A stretch of DNA of 64,000 nucleotides from Mycolicibacterium sp. P9-22 (GTDB lineage Bacteria; Actinomycetota; Actinomycetes; Mycobacteriales; Mycobacteriaceae), in assembly GCF_008329585.1 (NCBI RefSeq), contig NZ_NPKP01000002.1:1-64000 (forward strand), in the 5' to 3' direction. Position 1 is the stretch's first letter, and each line of letters begins with the position of its first letter. Of this stretch, positions 37,097-46,872 are shown piece by piece. The position numbers and the translations under genes are program-made. The notes beneath the pieces were generated by a model that had not been told where the DNA came from, did not search any database, and saw only the letters and a program-made list of their open reading frames with translations.

Positions 37097-40000
37097 GCGT
37101 CCTCCAACAACCCGGCCAGTTCCCGCTCGTCGGGCAGTGCGTCCGGCATGACGGTCACCCCGCTGCGCACGTAGTGGAACGCCGCCCGCACCGATTCCAC
37201 CGGGCACCCGTGCAGGCCCGCCCACGCCAGCCGGTACACGGCCAGCTGTATCGCGGCGTGGCGCTGGGTCTCCGGAGTGCTCGGCGGCTCACCGGTTTTC
37301 CAGTCGACCACCACCGCACCGCCGTCGGGTTCGGCGAAGACGGCGTCGATGCGGCCGCGCACCACCGTGGGGCGCGGCCCGTCGAGGATCATGTCGAAGG
37401 GCACCTCGACGTCGATCGGGGTGCGCGATGCCCAGGGCGAGGACGCGAACGCCGCCTGCAGATCGGCCAGTTCCTCGGCATGCGCCCGGCCGGTCTCGCC
37501 GTCCACCGCGCCGGGCAGGTCGTCCAGATCGAACAACCGCTCCGCGTGGAAATAGCGCTGCACCCACTCGTGGAATGCGGTGCCCAACAGGGCATGTGGA
37601 TCCGGCCGGGCCGGCAGTCGGCGGCGCAGCCGCTGCCGGGCGGCCGCCGGATCCTTGCCCAGGTCGACCAGGGTGCTCACCGACAGTTGACCGGGCAGCT
37701 CCACAGGAACCTGCTGGGCGGCGCGCTCCCGTTCGGCGAGCAGCGCGTCGACGTCGGCCGTCCAGTTCTCGGGGTCGAGCGCTGAGCCGACGGCCCCTTC
37801 GGCGGCCTGGGCGACCAGCGCGGCGCCGCGCTCGATATCGGCTCGCCGGCCGCCGCTCCCCTGCGCCGGCCAGACCGCTTCGACGGTGTTGCCACGCAAC
37901 GGGTTCGGCTCTCCGTCGGGCGGGTCGGGCGCCCATTCGTCGATCACGCCGCAGGGCTGCCCGGCCGCCGCCGAGGCATCGATGATGGCCTTGAGTTCCA
38001 GCAGGAACTCCGAGGGTCCGCGGGGTTTGGCCTCGGTGGGCCCCCAGTGGTGCCCGGAGAGCAGCAAGGTGTCCTCGGAGCGCGTCAGCGCCACGTACAG
38101 CAGCCGCCGTTCTTCGTCGCCGCGACGTTGGGCCAGCATGTCCTTGTGATGAGCGATCTTGTCGGACAACGTCTTACGGTCGTTGACGTCGGAGGTGTCC
38201 AGCACCGGGACGCCGTGTTCGGAGACACTCGCCCGGTCTCCCCGCAACAGCGGCGGCAGGTCCCCGGCATCGCTGAGCCAGGTGCGGGCCATCGCGGTGG
38301 ACGGGAACACCCGCCCGCTCAGGTGCGGGACCGCCACCACCTGCCACTCCAGGCCCTTGGCGGCGTGCACGGTGAGGATCTGCACCCGGTCCGCCGAGAC
38401 CGTCACCTCCGCGGGCGCCAGCCCGTTCTCGACGTCGGCGGCGACATCCAGGTAGGCCAGCAACCCGGCCGGCGCGCCGTCGGAGCGGGCGGCGAAGTCG
38501 GCCACCACATCGCCGAAGGCATCGAGGTGTTCGGTGCCACCCCAACCCGCGGGCACCGGACGGGCCGCCCGGACCTCCACGTCGACGCCGAGCACCCGCC
38601 GTATCTCGGCGATCAGCTCGGGCAGTGGGTGGGTCAGATGTGCACGCAGCCCGGTCAGTTCGCGGCCGAGCGCCACGATCCGCGCGTACCCGGCGGCCGA
38701 GTACAGCTCGGCCGGGCCGGGATCACAGATGGCATCGGCGAGGCAGGCGGTGTCCGCGTCGGGCGCGGCCTGGGCCACGATGCGCTCCATGGCGCCCAAT
38801 TGCCCGGGCGGGGGCACATCGAGGTCGACGGCGCGCTGCCACAGCGCCGCGATATCGCGGGCGCCCAGCCGCCAGCGCGGCCCGGTCAGCACCCGCATGG
38901 CGGCCGCACCGCCGGTCGGGTCGACCACCAGGCGCAGCATGGCCACCACGTCGGCGACCTCGGGGATCGCCAGCAGACCGGCCAGGCCGACCACTTCGAC
39001 GGGGATGCCGCGCGCGGTCAGCGCCTCGGCCATCGGCGCCGCGTCGGCGTTGCGCCGGACCAGGACCGCGGCGGTGGGCGGTGCCGGGGTGGACCGGTAG
39101 CGGGTCGCCACCTGATCGGCCACCCAGTTACGTTCGGCGACAACGTCGGTCAGCAGTGCGGCGCGGATGGTGCCCGGTTCGGCGTCCGGTCGGGGCAGCA
39201 GTTCGCGCACGCTCACCGACCGCCTGCGGGCCTGCTCGGACACCGCGTTCGCCAGGTGCAGGGCCTCGGGCGGGTTGCGCCAGCTGGTGCGCAGTTCCAA
39301 GGTCGGCGCCGGGCTGCCGTCGGCGTGCGGGAAGTCTGTCGCGAACCGCGGCAGGTTGGTCGCCGAGGCGCCGCGCCAGCCGTAGATGGACTGGATGGGA
39401 TCACCGACCGCCGTCAGCGCCAGTCCGTCGTCGACGCCGCCACCGAACAGCGATGACAGTGCGATGCGCTGGGCGTGCCCGGTGTCCTGGTACTCGTCGA
39501 GCAGCACCACCCGGAAGCGCTGCCGCAGCTGGACACCGACCTGCGGTGCGGCCACCGCCAACCGGGCGGCCGCCGACATCTGGGCACCGAAGTCCATCAC
39601 CTTCTCGGCCCGCATGCGGCGGTGCAGTTCATCGATGAGCGGCACCAGTTCGGTGCGTTCGTTCTGGGTGGCCAGCAATTTGAGCAGCCACTGCGCCGGC
39701 CCCCGGTCGGCCCGGCTGCCGCCGGCGGGCAGGTGATGGATGAGACGTTCCAGCTCGGTGTGCGTGTCGCGCAGCGCGGTGGTGTCGACCAGATGCTCGG
39801 ACAGCGCACCGGCCAGTCGCAGCACCAGGGCGGTCACCGCGGCCGGTGACTTCTCGGTGTCCAGGACTCGGGGATGTTCGCAGACCACCCGGAAGGCCAA
39901 CTGCCACAACTCGGTTGCGCCGATCAGCCGGGTATCCGGCTCGACGGGCAACAGCAGTCCGTGATCGCGCAGCAGTGCCCCGGCGAACGCGTGGTAGGTG

Positions 40001-40329
40001 CTGATGGTGGGCGGGTCCTCGGCGCGGATATCGCGGCCGATGCCGGTGCCGGCCAGGCGCGCCAGCCGGGTGCGGACCCGGCGCAGCAGCTGGCCGGCGG
40101 CCTTGCGGGTGAAGGTGAGGCCGAGAACCTCACTGGGCCGGGCATACCCGTTGGCCACCAGCCAGACCACCCGGGCGGCCATCGTCTCGGTCTTACCGGC
40201 ACCGGCACCGGCGATGACGACCAGCGGGCCCGGCGGCGCGGCGATCACCGCCGCCTGCTCAGTGGTCGGCGCGAACAGCCCCAGCGCTTCGGACAGCTCG
40301 GTGGGGCTGTACTGCTGCGCTGCGGTCAT
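37081..40329 (-). CDS. adnB: helicase-nuclease subunit AdnB
   Basis: Leading motor of the mycobacterial AdnAB end-resection machine (1082 aa). The N-terminal UvrD-like motor has Walker A GAGAGKT (41-47), LLDEYQDT, and the motif-V-region [17 protein letters not shown]. The C-terminal RecB-type nuclease has RGRIDAVFAEPDGGAVVVDWKTG. The ATG at 40329 overlaps the adnA stop (ATGA), giving coupled 1:1 synthesis. The same frame reads 129 bp further into adnA but without homology. Confidence 0.95.
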   Translation of the reverse strand: MTAAQQYSPTELSEALGLFAPTTEQAAVIAAPPGPLVVIAGAGAGKTETMAARVVWLVANGYARPSEVLGLTFTRKAAGQLLRRVRTRLARLAGTGIGRDIRAEDPPTISTYHAFAGALLRDHGLLLPVEPDTRLIGATELWQLAFRVVCEHPRVLDTEKSPAAVTALVLRLAGALSEHLVDTTALRDTHTELERLIHHLPAGGSRADRGPAQWLLKLLATQNERTELVPLIDELHRRMRAEKVMDFGAQMSAAARLAVAAPQVGVQLRQRFRVVLLDEYQDTGHAQRIALSSLFGGGVDDGLALTAVGDPIQSIYGWRGASATNLPRFATDFPHADGSPAPTLELRTSWRNPPEALHLANAVSEQARRRSVSVRELLPRPDAEPGTIRAALLTDVVAERNWVADQVATRYRSTPAPPTAAVLVRRNADAAPMAEALTARGIPVEVVGLAGLLAIPEVADVVAMLRLVVDPTGGAAAMRVLTGPRWRLGARDIAALWQRAVDLDVPPPGQLGAMERIVAQAAPDADTACLADAICDPGPAELYSAAGYARIVALGRELTGLRAHLTHPLPELIAEIRRVLGVDVEVRAARPVPAGWGGTEHLDAFGDVVADFAARSDGAPAGLLAYLDVAADVENGLAPAEVTVSADRVQILTVHAAKGLEWQVVAVPHLSGRVFPSTAMARTWLSDAGDLPPLLRGDRASVSEHGVPVLDTSDVNDRKTLSDKIAHHKDMLAQRRGDEERRLLYVALTRSEDTLLLSGHHWGPTEAKPRGPSEFLLELKAIIDASAAAGQPCGVIDEWAPDPPDGEPNPLRGNTVEAVWPAQGSGGRRADIERGAALVAQAAEGAVGSALDPENWTADVDALLAERERAAQQVPVELPGQLSVSTLVDLGKDPAAARQRLRRRLPARPDPHALLGTAFHEWVQRYFHAERLFDLDDLPGAVDGETGRAHAEELADLQAAFASSPWASRTPIDVEVPFDMILDGPRPTVVRGRIDAVFAEPDGGAVVVDWKTGEPPSTPETQRHAAIQLAVYRLAWAGLHGCPVESVRAAFHYVRSGVTVMPDALPDERELAGLLEDAQALR

Positions 40330-43300
40330 GACCGGCCTTCCGGATTCTGGGCGGGGCAGATGGCGCGCACCGGGCAGTGTCCGCAACCGTCGTTGGCGCG
40401 CGCGACGAACTGCGGGCCCTGGGTCGCGGCGGCCGCCGCGACCACGGTATCGCGCCACTGTCGGGCGGTATCGGCGGTCAGCGCATCCTGGGTGCGTTCG
40501 GTCGCCCCGCCGGCGGTCGTCTTGGCCGGGTAGACCAGCAGCCCGCCGCCGGGTTCAGCACCGTCGGGCAGTACCCCTTCGGCGACGGCGAGCTGGTACA
40601 TCGCCAACTGGGCGTGACGCTGGGCGTCGTCCTTGGTCGCCGGGCTCTTGCCGGTCTTGACGTCGACGATGACCAGGCGGTCGGCGTTGTCCCGTTCGAG
40701 GCGGTCGATGCGTCCGCGCACCCGCACCCCGGGCGCCACCATGCCGTCGACGGCGACTTCGGTGCCGACCTCGGTGAACTGGTCGCGGGTGGACTGGCGC
40801 CACTGCGCGAACGCAGAGAGCATGGCGCCGTGGCGGGCCAGTTCGTTGTCGGCGTACCACTGGGATTCATACGGCATGCCGGCCCAGACGCTCTCCAGTT
40901 CGGCGAGCAGCTGGCTCTCGGTCCTGGTGGAGTCCGACACCAGCGCGTGCACCAATGTGCCGACCGCGGATCGGACATCGCGGCTGTCGGAACCGCCGTG
41001 GCGTTCCAGCAGCCAGCGCAGCGGACAGTCCGTCAGAGTCTGCAGTGTGGAGGGCGACAGTGTGCTCACATGGTCATGTCCCGACCAGAGCGGTTCCGCC
41101 GTCGACGGTTCGGTACGGTCCTGCCACAGCGACGGGTCCGCGCCGGGCACGCCCGCCTCGGCGAGGCGGGCCAATTGTGTTGCCGCACACGTCCTGGCTT
41201 CGGCATCCACCGCACCATCGGGCGCGCACACCACGGCGCGTAGCCGGCCCACCAGCGCCGCCGGTGTCAGCACTCGCGGCGCCGGGATGATCTCGCGTTC
41301 GTCGGCGGCGTCGGGGTTCTCGGTGGCCAGTACGGCGAGCTCGGTGCAGAACGGTGACGGCAGCATCGCGGCATCGCCGGTGTCGCTGTCGACGGCGGTC
41401 ACCAGCAGGCGATCGCGGGCCCGGCCCATCGCGGCGATCAGCAGCCGGCGTTCCTCGGCCAGCAGCGGTGCCCGGGTCGACACCGTGGCCGTCGGGCCGT
41501 CACCGGATCCGGTCACGCCGTCGAGCACGTCCACCAGGTGCTGGGTGCCCAGTACTCCACCGCGGGGAACGGTGTTGGGCCACAACCCCTCCTGCAGTCC
41601 GGCCAGCACCACGAAGTCCCAGTCCCGTTCCAGCGCGGCGTGCGGGCTGCAGATCGCCACCGCGTCGGCGCGGTCGGGGCGGGTGCCGGTGGACGGCAAC
41701 TCCAGCGCGTGGACGTGGGTGACCAGACCGCTCAGCGTCGCGCCGGTGGTATTGGTGACGTACTGGTCGGCGATGTCGAACAGCGCGGTGACCGAGGCCA
41801 GATCGCGTTCGGCGGCCGCGCTTCCGGCACCGCCACGGTCGGCCTGGGTGACCAGGCGTTTCTGCAGTCCGCTGCGATTCCAGGCCTGCCACAACGTGTT
41901 CCGGGGATCCTCACCGTCGCGGTGGCTGCGCTTGGCCGCCCGCAGCACCGCCTGCACCCGCTGCAGGCAGCGGGACAGATCGGCGGGCAGGCCGTCGGGG
42001 ACGCGCTGCACCGATTTCGCCAGCAGCTCGGAGAACTCCTGCTGATGGCCGAATGTGCGCCGCAACGCGCGACGCAGCTGCCGCAAGGACACCGGGTCGA
42101 CCCGTCCGACGGGACCGGTCACCAGATCCATCGCCGCCGCCCCGGTGAGCCCGTTCGCGGTGGCGTCGGCCACGATGAGCAGCGCTCGCACCGCGGGCTG
42201 CTGGGCCAGGCCGGCATCGGCACCGGGCAGATCCACCGGAACCCCGGAGGCGGTCAGCGTGCGCGACAGCGCGGCGCCCACCCGCGGCACCGACCGGACG
42301 ATGACGGCCATCTGCGACCAGGGCACACCGTCGATCAGGTGGGCGCGGCGCAGCGCATCGGCGATGAGCGTGGACTCCGCGTGCGTGGATCCCGCGATCC
42401 GCACCGACACCGAACCCGGCCGCCCGGGCGCCCCGGTGAACTCGCGCAGCCCGTCGGCCCCGGGCAGCCGCCGCGCGATCCCGGTGACCGCGGCGGCCAC
42501 CGCCGTGGAGCACCGGTGCGATGCGGTGAGCACGACGGCCGGGGTGTCGGTGCGCAGCAGTGCCGGATCTCCACCGCGGTAACCGAACACGGCCTGATCC
42601 GGGTCACCGGCGAATACCGCGAGATCGGATCCGGCGGCCAGCACCCGCACCAGCAGCGCCGCCTGCGGATCCAGTTGCTGTGCATCGTCGACCAGCAGCA
42701 CGCGGACCCGGGCGCGTTCGGCGGCCAGCAACGCGGGGTCCACGGCCAGCGCGTCCAATGCGGCGCCGACCAGTTCGGCCGCACCGAGCGCCGGCACGGT
42801 GGCCTGCGGTGCGGCCATGCCGACCGACGAACGCAGCAACATCACCTGTTCGTAGGTGGCCGCGAACCGGCCCGCCGCGACCCATTCCGGGCGCGCCGAC
42901 AGCCTGCCCAGGCGCTGCAGGGCGACCGGGTCGACGCCGCGTTCGGCGCACCGCGCCAACAGATCACGCAATTCGGTGGCGAAGCCGGCCGTCCCCAGCG
43001 CCGGATGCAGCGACGGCGGCCAGCCATCGGCGCCGTCCTCGAGATCGCCGGCCAGCAGTTCCCGGATGATGCCGTGCTGCTCGGCGCTGGTGATCAGCCG
43101 CGGCGGCGGATCGCCGTTGCGCTGCGCGGCCAACCGCAGCACCGCGAAGGCATAGGAGTGCACGGTGCGGACCAGCGGTTCGCGCACCACACCGCGCGCT
43201 CCCGCGGTGAGCAGCGCGGTGGTGACCGCGGCGCGGGCCCGCGCGCCGAGCTTTGCCGAACCCGTCAGCAGCAGAACGCTTTCCGGGTCCGCGCCGGCGG

Positions 43301-43433
43301 CGATGTGGGCCACCGCGGTGTCCACGAGCAGCGTGCTCTTACCCGTGCCGGCGCCGCCGAGCACCCGCACCGTGCCACGTACACCCGGTTCGGTGAGCGC
43401 GTTCGGCGTGAGATCGGTGTGCGGCGCGGACAT
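40326..43433 (-). CDS. adnA: helicase-nuclease subunit AdnA
   Basis: Partner of AdnB in DNA double-strand-break end processing (1035 aa). Walker A GGAGTGKS at 26-33, VLLVDDAQQLDPQAALLV as motif II, and a C-terminal nuclease with RGRIDRLERDN and VIVDVKTGKSP. The tail CGHCPVRAIC together with an upstream CPLRWLL supplies the four cysteines of the expected iron-sulfur staple. First gene of the adnAB operon and divergent from lipV. Confidence 0.95.
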   Translation of the reverse strand: MSAPHTDLTPNALTEPGVRGTVRVLGGAGTGKSTLLVDTAVAHIAAGADPESVLLLTGSAKLGARARAAVTTALLTAGARGVVREPLVRTVHSYAFAVLRLAAQRNGDPPPRLITSAEQHGIIRELLAGDLEDGADGWPPSLHPALGTAGFATELRDLLARCAERGVDPVALQRLGRLSARPEWVAAGRFAATYEQVMLLRSSVGMAAPQATVPALGAAELVGAALDALAVDPALLAAERARVRVLLVDDAQQLDPQAALLVRVLAAGSDLAVFAGDPDQAVFGYRGGDPALLRTDTPAVVLTASHRCSTAVAAAVTGIARRLPGADGLREFTGAPGRPGSVSVRIAGSTHAESTLIADALRRAHLIDGVPWSQMAVIVRSVPRVGAALSRTLTASGVPVDLPGADAGLAQQPAVRALLIVADATANGLTGAAAMDLVTGPVGRVDPVSLRQLRRALRRTFGHQQEFSELLAKSVQRVPDGLPADLSRCLQRVQAVLRAAKRSHRDGEDPRNTLWQAWNRSGLQKRLVTQADRGGAGSAAAERDLASVTALFDIADQYVTNTTGATLSGLVTHVHALELPSTGTRPDRADAVAICSPHAALERDWDFVVLAGLQEGLWPNTVPRGGVLGTQHLVDVLDGVTGSGDGPTATVSTRAPLLAEERRLLIAAMGRARDRLLVTAVDSDTGDAAMLPSPFCTELAVLATENPDAADEREIIPAPRVLTPAALVGRLRAVVCAPDGAVDAEARTCAATQLARLAEAGVPGADPSLWQDRTEPSTAEPLWSGHDHVSTLSPSTLQTLTDCPLRWLLERHGGSDSRDVRSAVGTLVHALVSDSTRTESQLLAELESVWAGMPYESQWYADNELARHGAMLSAFAQWRQSTRDQFTEVGTEVAVDGMVAPGVRVRGRIDRLERDNADRLVIVDVKTGKSPATKDDAQRHAQLAMYQLAVAEGVLPDGAEPGGGLLVYPAKTTAGGATERTQDALTADTARQWRDTVVAAAAATQGPQFVARANDGCGHCPVRAICPAQNPEGRS

Positions 43434-43516
43434 GTCAGCATTTGATCAGCAAGGTCCGACAAGTCGCGCTGACCAGGCCGGACGGCCCGGCGACCGCAAT
43501 ATGGCGGGTGGCACCC

Positions 43517-43522
43517 TACGAT
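43517..43522 (+). promoter_or_regulatory. -10 box for leaderless lipV mRNA
   Basis: TACGAT lies 6 bp before the lipV GTG, the spacing at which transcription would begin at or next to the start codon. No ribosome site is present. Leaderless expression is inferred. Confidence 0.6.
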
Positions 43523-43528
43523 CGAGGC

Positions 43529-44320
43529 GTGACCGATGCCCTGCACACCTACCGCTACGGCCCGTCCCGCCCGGCCCAGATCCTGGGCATACACGGGCTC
43601 ACCGGGCACGGACGGCGCTGGGAAACCCTGTCGAATGCGCACCTGCCCGAGTTCTCGGTGCTGGCACCGGATCTGATCGGTCACGGCCGCTCCACCTGGG
43701 CGGCGCCGTGGACGGTGGAGGCCAACGTGCAGGCGCTGGCAGCCCTGCTGGACGCCGAGGGTGGCGAACCGGTCCTGGTGGCCGGGCATTCGTTCGGCGG
43801 CGCGGTGGCGCTCAGCCTCGCCGCGGCCCGGCCCGACCTGGTTTCCGGGTTGGTGCTACTGGATCCGGCAGTCGCGCTGGACGGCGCCTGGATGGCCGAG
43901 ATCGCCGACGCGATGCTCGCCTCCCCCGATTACCCCGACCGCGAGGAGGCCACCGCCGACAAACTGTCCGGGTCGTGGGCCGAGGTGGCCGCCAAGTTCC
44001 CCGACGAGTTGACCCGGGAACTGGACGAGCACCTGATCGAGTTGCCCAACGGGCGTGTGGGCTGGCGGATCAGCGTCCCGGCGGCGATGTCCTACTGGAG
44101 CGAGCTGACCCGCCCGATCCCGTTGCCGCGCAGCGGAACGCCGACCACGCTGATGCTGGCCACCCGGACCAGTCCGCCATACGTCACCGACACCCTGATC
44201 ACCACCCTGCGCGATGCGCTCGGGGACAGTTTCACCCTTGCCGAGGTGGACTGCGACCACATGGTCGCCCAGGCCCTGCCCGCCGAGACCGCAGCGATCA
44301 TCCGCGGGCATCTGGCCTGA
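43529..44320 (+). CDS. lipV: alpha/beta hydrolase, LipV type
   Basis: A 263-aa hydrolase/lipase. The fold runs IHGLTGHGRRWETL, the nucleophile elbow GHSFGG near residue 95, and a C-terminal catalytic His in DCDHMVAQALP. LipV (Rv3203) is reported as a lipase; the physiological ester is not deducible. The GTG at 43529 is favoured by the -10 box just upstream. The alkyltransferase-like gene follows 2 bp after the stop. Confidence 0.88.
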   Translation: MTDALHTYRYGPSRPAQILGIHGLTGHGRRWETLSNAHLPEFSVLAPDLIGHGRSTWAAPWTVEANVQALAALLDAEGGEPVLVAGHSFGGAVALSLAAARPDLVSGLVLLDPAVALDGAWMAEIADAMLASPDYPDREEATADKLSGSWAEVAAKFPDELTRELDEHLIELPNGRVGWRISVPAAMSYWSELTRPIPLPRSGTPTTLMLATRTSPPYVTDTLITTLRDALGDSFTLAEVDCDHMVAQALPAETAAIIRGHLA

Positions 44321-44322
44321 CC

Positions 44323-44619
44323 GTGGCGCCGATCACCGAGGATCAGGTCGAGGTGGTGCGGGCGCTGGTGGCCCGGATCCCGGCCGGCCGGGTGAGCACC
44401 TACGGCGATATCGCCGAGGAAGCCGGGTTGTCCAGCCCGCGCATCGTGGCGTGGATCATGCGCACCGATTCCTCGGATCTGCCGTGGCACCGGGTGATCC
44501 GGGCCTCCGGGCGACCGGCGCCGCACCTGGCCACCCGGCAGTTGGAGCGGTTACGCGCCGAGGGGGTGCTGGCCGACGACGGCCGGGTGCCGCTGCGCGA
44601 GTACCGCCACGCGTTCTAG
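44323..44619 (+). CDS. alkyltransferase-like (ATL) DNA-binding protein
   Basis: A 98-aa protein equal to the DNA-binding domain of O6-alkylguanine-DNA alkyltransferase. RIPAGRVSTYGDIAEEAGLSSPRIVAWIM is the helix-turn-helix; the active-site PCHR is PWHR, so no cysteine can accept the alkyl group. ATL proteins flag O6-alkylguanine for nucleotide excision repair. It is cotranscribed with lipV and sits beside adnAB. Confidence 0.92.
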   Translation: MAPITEDQVEVVRALVARIPAGRVSTYGDIAEEAGLSSPRIVAWIMRTDSSDLPWHRVIRASGRPAPHLATRQLERLRAEGVLADDGRVPLREYRHAF

Positions 44620-44621
44620 GC

Positions 44622-44681
44622 GCGAGCAGACACAAATGGTCCCAAAATAGGTGCCTTTGAGTGCCATTTGCGTCTGCTCGC
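44622..44681. terminator. 18-bp inverted repeat, bidirectional terminator
   Basis: GCGAGCAGACACAAATGG (44622-44639) and CCATTTGCGTCTGCTCGC (44664-44681) pair over 18 bp with one mismatch. It lies between converging genes (the ATL gene and the phosphotransferase-like gene), so it can stop both. The CGAGCAGACGCAAA core recurs in many mycobacterial intergenic regions. Confidence 0.75.
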
Positions 44682-44696
44682 CGGAAAAGGGGGGGA

Positions 44697-45551
44697 CTAG
44701 AGCGCCAGCCGGACCAGGGCCGCGGTGCGGGCCAGACCCGGGAACGCCGACGCCGTCGACCGTGGATGCAGCGCGTGCACGGCGAGCCGGAACATCAACG
44801 CGCGCAACAGCATCTGCGGCCACTCCGGCAGCGGACTCCACCGCTCGACCAGGCCGTCATCGGCCTCGCCCCAGGCCAGTGCGTCGACCACCACCACACC
44901 GGCCGCCCAGGAGGCCGGCCGCCAGTACGGGGTGATGTCGGTGATACCGGGTGCGGCGGTGCCGGCGAAAAGCACTGTGCCGTACAGATCTCCGTGCACC
45001 AGCTGGCTCGGGCTGCGGGTGGGTTTGCGCAGCGCGGCGAGCTGGTTGATCAGCTCCACGGACTTCTGGCCGTCGGCGGAGCCGGGCCCAACCCGAGCGC
45101 CCTGGGGCAGCCCGTGCAGGGGCCGGTCCTCCCAGGCGGCGCGGTCGGCCGCGATGAACACGTCGACATCCGACCAGGGCGGCACCGGTGGTTGGGTCAG
45201 GAAGCGCGGGCGCTCCAGTTTGGCGGTGGCCTCATGCAACCGGACCGCGGCGGAGACCACTTCGTCATGACGGGGTTCGGGGGTGCCTGCCACGAAGGTG
45301 TCCGCGCGCCAGCCGGCCACCACATAGCGGCCGTCGGTGGAACGCACCGGGCGGGCCAGCCGGATACCGTCGGCGAACAGCGTCTCGCGCACCTTGGCCG
45401 ACCAGGCGGCGCGCGCGTGGTCGGCGACCATCGACAGCACCACCTCGCCGCAACGCCAGCCACCCTCCCAGCCGGGCCCCAGCGGAACCGGCAACCGGCC
45501 GGCCAGACCGAACGCCGCCATCACATGGTCGGGTGGCAGATCGTCAGACAC
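44697..45551 (-). CDS. TIGR02569-type phosphotransferase-like protein
   Basis: A 284-aa protein of the Rv3205c type, related to aminoglycoside-phosphotransferase/choline-kinase folds. LVHGDLYGTVLFAG is the catalytic-loop-like motif, and ITDITPYWRPASWAAGVVVVDALAWG follows where the metal-binding Asp would sit. Substrate unknown. GTG at 45551 is favoured by TAGGCT 7 bp upstream, a leaderless arrangement. Confidence 0.82.
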   Translation of the reverse strand: MSDDLPPDHVMAAFGLAGRLPVPLGPGWEGGWRCGEVVLSMVADHARAAWSAKVRETLFADGIRLARPVRSTDGRYVVAGWRADTFVAGTPEPRHDEVVSAAVRLHEATAKLERPRFLTQPPVPPWSDVDVFIAADRAAWEDRPLHGLPQGARVGPGSADGQKSVELINQLAALRKPTRSPSQLVHGDLYGTVLFAGTAAPGITDITPYWRPASWAAGVVVVDALAWGEADDGLVERWSPLPEWPQMLLRALMFRLAVHALHPRSTASAFPGLARTAALVRLAL

Positions 45552-45588
45552 GCACGTCAGCCTAAGCGGTGCTCCGGTCGACAAGGGG

Positions 45589-46764
45589 TCAGTACATGAC
45601 CATGTCGGGCTCGAGTTGTTTCGCCCACGCCACGATGCCGCCCTGCAGGTGCAGGGCATCGGAGAACCCGGCCTTCTTCAGCACGGCCAGCATCTCGGCC
45701 GAACGCACCCCGGTCTTGCAGTAGAGCACCGCGGTCTTGTCCTGCGGAACGGTCGCCAGGCCTTCGCCGGCCTCGATCACCGATTTGGGGATCAACTTGG
45801 CGCCTTCGATGTGGTTGATCTCCCACTCGACGGGTTCGCGGACGTCGATCAGCGCCAGCGGCTTCCCGGAATCGAGCAGCTCACGCAGCTCCTTCGGGGT
45901 CACCGTCGCCCCCGCCGACGCCTGAGCGGCTTCGTCGGACACGACACCGCAGAATGCCTCGTAGTCGATCAGTTCGGTGATCTTGGGGGTGGACGGGTCC
46001 TTACGGATCTTGATGGTCCGGTAGGTCATGTCCAGCGCGTCGTACACCATCAGCCGGCCCAGCAGCGGATCCCCGATACCGGTGAGCAGCTTGATGGCCT
46101 CGGTGCCCATCACCGAGGCGATCGAGGCGCACAGGATGCCGAGCACACCGCCCTCGGCGCAGGACGGGACCATCCCCGGCGGCGGCGGCTCGGGGTAGAG
46201 GTCGCGGTAGTTCAGGCCCAGACCGTCGGGGGCGTCCTCCCAGAACACCGACACCTGGCCCTCGAAGCGGTAGATCGAGCCCCACACGTAGGGCTTGCCG
46301 GCGAGCACGGCGGCGTCGTTGACCAGGTAGCGGGTGGCGAAGTTGTCGGTGCCGTCCAGGATCAGGTCGTACTGGGCGAAAATCTCGACGGCGTTCTCGG
46401 GTTCCAGGCGCACCTCGTGCAGCACCACATTGACCAGAGGGTTGACCTCGAGCACGGAATCGCGGGCGCTCTGCGCCTTGGACCGGCCGATATCGGACTG
46501 GCCGTGGATGATCTGGCGCTGCAGGTTGGATTCGTCGACGACGTCGAACTCGACGATGCCGATGGTTCCGACACCGGCGGCGGCCAGGTACAGCAAGGTC
46601 GGCGAGCCGAGCCCGCCGGCGCCGATGACCAGCACCTTCGCGTTCTTGAGGCGCTTCTGACCGTCCACGCCCATGTCCGGGATGATCAGGTGCCGGCTGT
46701 AGCGGGCGACCTCTTCGCGGGTCAGTTCAGCGGCTGGCTCCACCAGCGGTGGCAACGACGTCAC
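45589..46764 (-). CDS. moeZ: sulfurtransferase/adenylyltransferase MoeZ (MoeB-rhodanese fusion)
   Basis: Activates sulfur-carrier proteins for molybdopterin, cysteine and thio-metabolite synthesis (391 aa). The E1-like domain has VIGAGGLGSPTLLYLAAAGVG (from about 46), DGTDNFATRYLVND and RFEGQVSVF; the C-terminal rhodanese has the active-site loop CKTGVRS near 349-355. GTG at 46764 has GGAG 6 bp before it. Called moeB1 in older annotation. Confidence 0.94.
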   Translation of the reverse strand: MTSLPPLVEPAAELTREEVARYSRHLIIPDMGVDGQKRLKNAKVLVIGAGGLGSPTLLYLAAAGVGTIGIVEFDVVDESNLQRQIIHGQSDIGRSKAQSARDSVLEVNPLVNVVLHEVRLEPENAVEIFAQYDLILDGTDNFATRYLVNDAAVLAGKPYVWGSIYRFEGQVSVFWEDAPDGLGLNYRDLYPEPPPPGMVPSCAEGGVLGILCASIASVMGTEAIKLLTGIGDPLLGRLMVYDALDMTYRTIKIRKDPSTPKITELIDYEAFCGVVSDEAAQASAGATVTPKELRELLDSGKPLALIDVREPVEWEINHIEGAKLIPKSVIEAGEGLATVPQDKTAVLYCKTGVRSAEMLAVLKKAGFSDALHLQGGIVAWAKQLEPDMVMY

Positions 46765-46872
46765 CGTGTGCTCCTCGAATCGACGACGAATTCCTGGGCC
46801 AATCAGACCAGGCACACGTACTCAACAGCAATTCAGGGCATTACGTTCCCAGTGTGCGCCGAGTCGAGGGTT

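Noticed and set aside
38047..39456. 469-codon frame antisense to adnB
   Set aside because: Shadow of the helicase-nuclease gene; no start signal and no recognisable fold.
41538..43445. 635-codon frame antisense to adnA
   Set aside because: Gln/His/Arg-rich shadow over the adnA motor domain.
44323..44619. Calling the ATL gene ogt (active alkyltransferase)
   Set aside because: The acceptor cysteine is replaced by Trp (PWHR), so direct repair is not possible.
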